A stretch of DNA of 64,000 bases from positions 1-64,000 of the forward strand of contig SMNH02000013.1 in the NCBI GenBank assembly GCA_006383075.2, given 5' to 3'. This document shows positions 55,011 through 61,287 of this stretch, in pieces. Made by a program: the position numbers and the translations under genes. The notes under the pieces are model-generated. The model saw nothing but the letters and a program-made list of their open reading frames with translations, was not told the DNA's origin and searched no databases. The stretch is from Kordia sp. TARA_039_SRF (lineage in GTDB: Bacteria; Bacteroidota; Bacteroidia; Flavobacteriales; Flavobacteriaceae). How positions within the stretch are numbered: position 1 is the first letter of the stretch; each line of letters opens with the position of its first letter.

Positions 55011-56363
55011 ATGGAAAACACAATACTTTCTGAAAAGTATTCCGATTTTGTGAATACTAAATCAGAAAAAATAGCAGCATTAATTGATACAAATGCTCCA
55101 GATGTTCCAAAATTATTTAGAGGATATTTATATCCAGTTAGCTCATGGCCTGTTATTATAAACAAAGAACAATCAACGACTCTAAATAAATTAAGCAAAA
55201 GAATTTTAAAATTAATTATGCAAATTCCTTCATTATATTTTAATAATGATGAGCAAAAAATAGCAGCGCATTATTTTGAAGGAGATACAATGTTGGCACA
55301 ACTTGCCATGATGTCTCATAACAAAAATAATCTGTCTTCCAGCCGTTTAGATTTAACTTATACAAAAGATGGGTTTAAAATTTTAGAAGTCAATATTGGT
55401 TCCAAAATTGGAGGATGGCAAGTACAAAGCTTCATTGAAATTATCAATGACAAACATCCTCTATTAAAAGAAAACTATAAAACCATCAATACACAAATCA
55501 AATATTATGAGTTTATAGTAGAAAATACATTAAAACAAGCGCGTGACATTGATAAAGAATTGAATATTTTCATTTCTATGGAAGAGATAGACGATGAAAT
55601 ACAAAAGGAAAATATTATTAATTTTTTAAACAAACAGTTAACGATAACCCTTCAACGGAAAGGATTACAGGGAAAAATATATGTAGGAAACTTAACAGAA
55701 TTAAATCTAGTAAACAATTCTCTTTACTTGGGCGACAAAAGAATACACACTGTCCTGAATAAAAGCGGAGAAGAAACTACTCCAGACATATTCAGAGCTT
55801 TTTTGATGAATGCAATTTATTTTCCAGATCACTTAGGCATCATCATGTATAAAGACAAAGGAAATCTTGAATTATTAAGAGAATTAGCAGAAAATAAAAA
55901 ATTCAGTTCAGAGGATAATGAAATGATTTTAAAGGCTATTCCTTGGACAAAAAAAATAAAGGAAAAAGAAGTGGTATTTAATTCAGAAACTCACAATCTC
56001 GTGACTTTATTGAGAAACCATAAAGATAATTTTGTTATAAAAGCCGCGTATGGATATCAAGGAAAAGATGTCTTCATCGGTAAATTCTGTACAGATAAAC
56101 AATGGGAAGAAGCAATTCAACTATCTCTAAGAGAAGAAAAATTTATTGCACAAGAATTTAGCGATTCTATAAACTTTATGGCACCCGATGTTGATAATGT
56201 TTGGGCAGAACACAAACTTATATGGGGATCTTTTGGTTTTGGAGAATTGTATGGAGGTGTTTGGGTAAGAATGTCAGCATTAAAAACAGATGTAGGAGTA
56301 ATAAACTCGGCTACCGGAGCTGTAGAGGCTATAGTTTATGAAACTAACTCTGAAAACAACTAA
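55011..56363 (+). CDS. Circularly permuted ATP-grasp-like ligase, copy B
   Basis: 450 residues, aligned over its whole length with copies A and C. Motifs are YPVSSWPVI, FKILEVNIGSKIGGW, YFPDHLGI, AIPWT, FVIKAAYGYQGKDVFIG and FIAQEF. Closer to copy C than to copy A (shared IPSLYFNNDEQKIA and SINFMAPD/SINFSAPN). The nucleotide-binding motif is intact, so it should be active. It is separated from copy A by the structured 177-bp gap and from copy C by 22 bp. Confidence 0.55.
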   Translation: MENTILSEKYSDFVNTKSEKIAALIDTNAPDVPKLFRGYLYPVSSWPVIINKEQSTTLNKLSKRILKLIMQIPSLYFNNDEQKIAAHYFEGDTMLAQLAMMSHNKNNLSSSRLDLTYTKDGFKILEVNIGSKIGGWQVQSFIEIINDKHPLLKENYKTINTQIKYYEFIVENTLKQARDIDKELNIFISMEEIDDEIQKENIINFLNKQLTITLQRKGLQGKIYVGNLTELNLVNNSLYLGDKRIHTVLNKSGEETTPDIFRAFLMNAIYFPDHLGIIMYKDKGNLELLRELAENKKFSSEDNEMILKAIPWTKKIKEKEVVFNSETHNLVTLLRNHKDNFVIKAAYGYQGKDVFIGKFCTDKQWEEAIQLSLREEKFIAQEFSDSINFMAPDVDNVWAEHKLIWGSFGFGELYGGVWVRMSALKTDVGVINSATGAVEAIVYETNSENN

Positions 56364-56385
56364 TGAGATTTAAAAATTAGTAGAT

Positions 56386-57729
56386 ATGAAAAATTCAATA
56401 CTTGATAAAGAACATATTAGTTATACTGATGCTTCAAAAGAAATACCTACATGGATTCAAACTAATGTTCCCGAAGTTCCAGATATATTTAAAGAGTTTG
56501 CATATCATATAAGTTCTTGGCCAGTAATTTTAGACGAAAAAAAGGCAAAAGATTTGAAAGAATTAAGCTCAAAGGTCTTTAAGATGATTCGGGGTATTCC
56601 ATCATTATATTTTGATAATGACGAACAAAAAATTGCAGACTATTATTTTGAAGGTAACTCTATGTTGGGACAATTCGCCATGATTTCCCATAATAAAGTA
56701 AGTAGCGAATCTTGTTGTCGAATAGATTTAACCTACACAAATGAAGGCTTTAAAGTTTTAGAAGCCAATATAGGGTCATCTATCGGAGGTTGGCAATTAC
56801 AAAGCTTCACAGAAATTATAAATAAAACACATCCTCAGTTACAACAAAACTATCAATCTGTAAACACTCAATACATATACTTTGAATTCTTAGTAAAAAA
56901 CATAATAAAATATGTACACTCTATAGAAGGAGAGATCAATATTTTTATCTCAATGGATGATGTGCAAGAAGGACAGCAACATACATATTTGGTTGAATTC
57001 TTAAATGAGTTATTATCTAAAACATTATCAGATAAAAACTTAAAAGGCAAAGTTTTCATAGGAAGTTTGTCAAAACTAAAACTTAGTAATACCATATTAC
57101 ATTTAGGTGGAGAAAGAATTCATGCTGTTTTAAATATGAGTAGTGAGGAAATTACAATTGAATTAATGCGTGCTTTTATGATGGATGCTATCTATTTTCC
57201 AGATCACTTGGGCGTAACAATGTATAGGAAAAAAAGCAATCTAGAATTACTAAGAGAATTGGCAGAAAACAAAAAATTTAGTCAAGAAGATAATGATTTC
57301 ATTCTAAAAGTTATTCCATGGACTGCTATAATAAAAGAAGGAAAAGAAGTTGTGTTCCAAGGAAACCGTAAAAATATTAGTACGCTTTTAAAAGAACACA
57401 AAAATCAATTGGTGATAAAGGACAATTACGGTGAACAAGGAAAAGATGTATTTATAGGTAAATTTTTGTCAACATCAGCATGGGAAGAAGCGATTAAACT
57501 AGCATTAAAAGAAAAAAAATTTATTGCGCAAGAATTTAGTGAATCTATAAATTTTAGTGCGCCAAATCCAAATAATGATTGGACAGATCATAAAATCGTA
57601 TGGGGATCATTCGGTTTCGGAGAAGTGTATGGAGGTGTATTTGTAAGAATGTCTGAAGTTAAAACAGATACAGGAATCATAAATGCCGCACGAGGAGCTG
57701 TAGAGGCAATAGTTTACGAACCTATATAA
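56386..57729 (+). CDS. Circularly permuted ATP-grasp-like ligase, copy C
   Basis: 447 residues. It keeps FKVLEANIGSSIGGW, IPWTAIIKEGK, LVIKDNYGEQGKDVFIG and FIAQEF. Asn in LEAN and the Lys of VIK are preserved in all three copies; the segment after Lys differs (ADGLQG, AYGYQG, NYGEQG). Tight spacing to copy B and to the downstream phosphopantetheinyl transferase puts it in one operon. Three intact diverged copies suggest three ligation events or three acceptors and not simple dosage. Confidence 0.55.
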   Translation: MKNSILDKEHISYTDASKEIPTWIQTNVPEVPDIFKEFAYHISSWPVILDEKKAKDLKELSSKVFKMIRGIPSLYFDNDEQKIADYYFEGNSMLGQFAMISHNKVSSESCCRIDLTYTNEGFKVLEANIGSSIGGWQLQSFTEIINKTHPQLQQNYQSVNTQYIYFEFLVKNIIKYVHSIEGEINIFISMDDVQEGQQHTYLVEFLNELLSKTLSDKNLKGKVFIGSLSKLKLSNTILHLGGERIHAVLNMSSEEITIELMRAFMMDAIYFPDHLGVTMYRKKSNLELLRELAENKKFSQEDNDFILKVIPWTAIIKEGKEVVFQGNRKNISTLLKEHKNQLVIKDNYGEQGKDVFIGKFLSTSAWEEAIKLALKEKKFIAQEFSESINFSAPNPNNDWTDHKIVWGSFGFGEVYGGVFVRMSEVKTDTGIINAARGAVEAIVYEPI

Positions 57730-57745
57730 ATTGCCATACACATTT

Positions 57746-58390
57746 ATGACCTATTTACTATATACCTATGCCTCTGAGAGGAATCATAAAACACTAATAG
57801 ATAGATTTTTACCTGATTTCCCAGAAGATTTTCAAAACAATATATTATGTTATAGAAGGTGGCAAGATGCCCAATTAACCATCTTAGGAAGACTTCTACT
57901 TAAACAAGGACTAAAAAACTTTGGTGAAGAATACGACGAAAATGATATTATTTATACAGAATACGGAAAACCTAAATTCAAAAATGATAAAATAAAGTTT
58001 AATATTTCTCACTCTGGTACGATTGTGGTAAGCATACTTACGGATGTTAAAGAAGTAGGAATAGATATAGAAAAAATACACGACATTAACGTAAAAGATT
58101 TTGAACCTCAAATGTCCCACAATGAAATTTATAAGATTCAAAATGCAGTCAATGTTCAAGAAGCTTTTTTTAGTTATTGGACCCAAAAAGAAGCTGTTAT
58201 AAAAGCAAATGGTAAAGGTTTATACATTCCATTAAGTGCCTTTGAAATAATAGGCAATAAAACAAAAATAGCAGGTGACGACTTTTATTTAAAGAAGATA
58301 GAGATTGATGAAGAATATAAATGTTGTGTAGCTTTTAAAAATATAAATTTCACAGAAAAAATCAATCCGAAGAGAATTCGATTTTTTTAA
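57746..58390 (+). CDS. Sfp-type 4'-phosphopantetheinyl transferase
   Basis: 214 residues from ATG 57746; a TTG at 57731, right after the upstream stop, gives a longer frame but is a less likely start. It activates the carrier domains by attaching phosphopantetheine to the Ser of GGxS. Motifs are FNISHSG, VGIDIEKI with metal-binding Asp/Glu (D107, E109), and FFSYWTQKEAVIKANGKGL with W145, K148, E149 and K153. It ends the biosynthetic part of the cluster and should serve all seven carrier domains seen here. Confidence 0.88.
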   Translation: MTYLLYTYASERNHKTLIDRFLPDFPEDFQNNILCYRRWQDAQLTILGRLLLKQGLKNFGEEYDENDIIYTEYGKPKFKNDKIKFNISHSGTIVVSILTDVKEVGIDIEKIHDINVKDFEPQMSHNEIYKIQNAVNVQEAFFSYWTQKEAVIKANGKGLYIPLSAFEIIGNKTKIAGDDFYLKKIEIDEEYKCCVAFKNINFTEKINPKRIRFF

Positions 58391-58486
58391 AAGGTAAATA
58401 TGTAAAAAATGGAAGGTAAAAGTATAACCCTTATTAAAATGTTACCGCTATTTTTAAACAATAAATTAAACTAAAAAAAAGAACTC

Positions 58487-59251
58487 ATGAAAAAAAGTAA
58501 AATCAATAAGTTATCATACCTATCCATATTTATATTATCAATTACTATGGGAACAGCGACCTTAAAAGCACAATCTGAAACACATAAAGTAGACAGTTTT
58601 GATGAAGTAACTATAAGCCCTTATATAGAAGTTACCTTCAAAAAAGGAGATACTGAATCTGTGATTATAGAAGAGACAGATTTACCGATGGATAAACTCA
58701 ATATTGAAGTAAAGAGTGGAAAGCTTCATTTATTTATAGATGATACAAAAATTACATCTCCAACAAAAAAAGTAAAAAAGAATGGAGGTACTATGAAAGT
58801 TCCTATTTATACAAAAACCATGGTGAAAGCTACTATTATTTATAAAGATGTGGATGTGTTTTCTTTACGTGGTGAAGAAAAATTTAATTTCAAAAGCCCG
58901 ATTAAGAAAAACAAAATAAAATTTAATATTTACGGAGAATCTCAGACATTTATTGATGAGGTTGATATCAATGATTTAAAAGTAACCATATACGGAGAAA
59001 GTTACTTGGAAATCAAAAAAGGGACAATCAAAAAACAACGATTCACAGCGTACGGAGAAAGTCAAGTAAACACGCTAGGATCTACTAGTGAAACTACAAA
59101 AATTACAGCTTACGGAGAAGGAAGTTACAAATTTAACACCTCAGAATTGCTCAAAGTAACTGCGTATGGAGAAGCATATGTAGGATACAAAGGTAAGCCG
59201 AAAGTTAGAAAAGGATTAATTTTTGGTGGTACGGTTAGAAAAATTGATTAA
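58487..59251 (+). CDS. Secreted GIN-domain (DUF2807) protein with YGE repeats
   Basis: 254 residues. A signal peptide (about 1-28, ending LKAQ) is followed by a beta-helical DUF2807 'head GIN' domain. Its second half carries five spaced YGE repeats (NIYGES, TIYGES, TAYGES, TAYGEG, TAYGEA), each probably at one turn of the helix. No lipobox or membrane anchor is seen, so it should be periplasmic or surface-exposed. The related signal-less protein at 5644 uses acidic D/S turns instead. Function unknown. It lies 97 bp after the PPTase gene and is the last + strand gene before ssrA. Confidence 0.7.
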   Translation: MKKSKINKLSYLSIFILSITMGTATLKAQSETHKVDSFDEVTISPYIEVTFKKGDTESVIIEETDLPMDKLNIEVKSGKLHLFIDDTKITSPTKKVKKNGGTMKVPIYTKTMVKATIIYKDVDVFSLRGEEKFNFKSPIKKNKIKFNIYGESQTFIDEVDINDLKVTIYGESYLEIKKGTIKKQRFTAYGESQVNTLGSTSETTKITAYGEGSYKFNTSELLKVTAYGEAYVGYKGKPKVRKGLIFGGTVRKID

Positions 59252-59375
59252 TTCTCCTCATCGTGTTCTATGATAAAAAGCAAATAAAAATCTATATTTT
59301 TTCTAGCTGATGCTGATTGCTTAGTAATTAGCAAATATCCTCAGCAATCTCAAGTATATCAAGGAATTTGAGCGG

Positions 59376-59417
59376 AAATAAAAAAGAGAACTACCATAAA
59401 AATTATGATAATTCTCT
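59376..59417 (-). terminator. Rho-independent terminator of ssrA
   Basis: Read on the - strand, a 13-bp stem (arms at 59405-59417 and 59385-59397, two G-U pairs) is followed by a T-rich run. It begins 6 bp beyond the tmRNA 3' end, the expected place for ending ssrA transcription. Confidence 0.75.
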
Positions 59418-59422
59418 TGAAG

Positions 59423-59817
59423 TGGAGTCGGAGAGAATCGAACTCTCGTCCAAACAAGCAATTCAAATGCTTTCTACACGCTTAGTCTTTGTTTCATTGT
59501 CGACAAATAGCTGACCAAAAACCGCCCACTATTTGCTTAGCTTTTTTAGTTGAAAAACTGTGGCAAAGCTACACAGTTTCGATGTTGATTTTTATGGTAT
59601 CTCTAAATCGGTCGCCATCAACAAGGGCTACCGGGAGATATTTAGCTTTTCCGTCTTACGGAAACTAAGGCAAATCTTACTATGATTCAGATTACGCAGC
59701 TAAAGCGTAGTTATTCTCGCCATTTAAAAAGTGTGAAATATGAGATTTACGAGCTGTATCCCAGCGCTCGACGTGCTTACACTTCAATTCGACTCGCTGT
59801 CAAAACCAGTCGACCCC
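59423..59817 (-). ncRNA. ssrA: tmRNA (10Sa RNA)
   Basis: The - strand holds a full tmRNA of about 395 nt. The 5' GGGGTCG pairs with CGACTCC at the 3' end (one G-U) as the acceptor stem with discriminator A; CCA is not encoded. TGGTTTTGACAGCG near the 5' end and the GTTCGATTCTC T-arm near the 3' end are diagnostic. The tag frame at 59721-59692 reads GENNYALAA then stop, a typical Bacteroidota tag whose ALAA end is a protease degron. It rescues stalled ribosomes. Its 3' end faces the biosynthetic cluster. Confidence 0.96.
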
Positions 59818-59858
59818 AAAATGTTTCAGAACTTTTACGTTAAATCGAAAAAGGATGA

Positions 59859-59866
59859 CAAAAATA
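59859..59866 (-). promoter_or_regulatory. Possible -7 element of ssrA
   Basis: TATTTTTG on the - strand fits the Bacteroidota TAnnTTTG consensus and lies about 42 bp upstream of the mature tmRNA 5' end, leaving room for a processed leader. No convincing -33 TTTG at the usual spacing was found. A TAGTTTTG on the + strand (59880-59887) could likewise serve the dehydrogenase gene. Confidence 0.35.
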
Positions 59867-59979
59867 ACACAAATTTTAATAGTTTTGTGTGTTTTGTTCC
59901 AAATACTATATATGTGGTGCAAAAAATATACCAAACTATCTCATGTCAGTCCTTAGTATAACTGATGTTTTAAAGAAAA

Positions 59980-61191
59980 ATGCCCATGAAATTTGCCATC
60001 ATTAAAGAACGTAAAAATCCACCAGATAGACGTGTCGTTTTCTCTCCTGAAAAATTAGTAGAAGCGAAAACGCAATTTCCAGAAGCTACTTTTAAAGTGG
60101 AAAGCTCCGATATTCGTGTGTTTGCCGATAACGCTTACGCAGAAAAAGGATTTGAAGTCACTGATGATGTATCTGATTGCGATGTGATGATTGGCGTAAA
60201 AGAAGTGCCAATTGAAAACCTAATTCCGAATAAAAAGTACTTTTTCTTTTCGCATACCATCAAAAAACAACCGTACAATCGCAAGTTGTTACAAGCTATG
60301 TTGGCAAAAAATATCGAAATGTACGACCATGAAGTCATTACCAAAGCCAATGGAGGTCGTTTGATTGGTTTCGGGCGTTATGCAGGCTTAGTTGGTGCAT
60401 ACAACGGTTTTCGTGCGCTCGGATTGCGTGACGGATTGTTCAATCTGCCAAAAGTAGAAACACTTGCCGATTTAGAAGCAGTGAAAAAAGAACTAGATAA
60501 AATTACCATTCCCAACATTAAAATTGTCCTTTCAGGAACTGGGAAAGTAGCCTACGGAGCCAAAGAAATTTTAGACCATCTAGGCATCAAAGAAGTAAGC
60601 GATGCTGTGTATTTGACTGCAGAATTTTCAGAGCCAGTATACTGTATGATTGACGTGATGGAATACAACGTACGAGAAGATGGAAAAGTAGGCGATAAGT
60701 ATGCTTTTTACAAAGATCCTTCGGGCTATAAAAGTAACTTTATGACGTATGCCAAAGTGTCTGACTTTTTTATTGCAGGACATTTTTATGGCGATGGCGC
60801 TCCATATTTATTCACAAGAGAAGATGCCAAACATCCTGATTTTAAAATCAACTTAGTGGCTGATATTTCTTGCGATATTGATGGTCCAGTAGCAAGTACC
60901 ATTCGCCCTTCCACAATCGCGGAACCTTTTTATGGATACAACCCAAAAACAGAAAGCGAAGTAGCTTTTGATGCCGAAAACGCTATCACAGTCATGGCGG
61001 TTGACAACTTACCTTGCGAATTGCCCAAAGATGCTAGTGAAGGTTTTGGAGATATGTTTTTAAAATATGTAATTCCAGCATTTTATAACGATGATAAAGA
61101 CCGAATCTTAGCACGTGCAAAAATGACAACAGCCGATGGCAAACTCACCAAACGCTATGCATACTTACAAGATTATGTAGATGGGAAATAG
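59980..61191 (+). CDS. Saccharopine/alanine dehydrogenase-like NAD(P)-dependent oxidoreductase
   Basis: 403 residues. The N-terminal half shows the AlaDH/PNT pattern (IIKERKNPPDRRVVFSPE, IGVKEVP, FFFSHTIKKQ) with lysine and histidine contacts, and the middle shows a Rossmann segment (IVLSGTGKVAYGAKEIL). The C-terminal half (DISCDIDGPVASTIRPST) resembles LYS1-type saccharopine dehydrogenases. ATGs at 59980 and 59986 are both possible starts. It lies beyond ssrA and its base composition looks less AT-rich than the cluster genes, so it is probably core metabolism and not part of the cluster. Confidence 0.72.
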   Translation: MPMKFAIIKERKNPPDRRVVFSPEKLVEAKTQFPEATFKVESSDIRVFADNAYAEKGFEVTDDVSDCDVMIGVKEVPIENLIPNKKYFFFSHTIKKQPYNRKLLQAMLAKNIEMYDHEVITKANGGRLIGFGRYAGLVGAYNGFRALGLRDGLFNLPKVETLADLEAVKKELDKITIPNIKIVLSGTGKVAYGAKEILDHLGIKEVSDAVYLTAEFSEPVYCMIDVMEYNVREDGKVGDKYAFYKDPSGYKSNFMTYAKVSDFFIAGHFYGDGAPYLFTREDAKHPDFKINLVADISCDIDGPVASTIRPSTIAEPFYGYNPKTESEVAFDAENAITVMAVDNLPCELPKDASEGFGDMFLKYVIPAFYNDDKDRILARAKMTTADGKLTKRYAYLQDYVDGK

Positions 61192-61287
61192 TCTTTTTTA
61201 CTGAAAATCAGGAAGAAATACTAAAAGAAAAGTAGGAAATTCATCGGTTGAATTGTTATCTTTATAAACCAACCATTCAAAAAGCCG

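Noticed and set aside
59740-59961. Short + strand reading frame
   Set aside because: It overlaps the 5' part of the tmRNA gene on the other strand and has no protein-like features.
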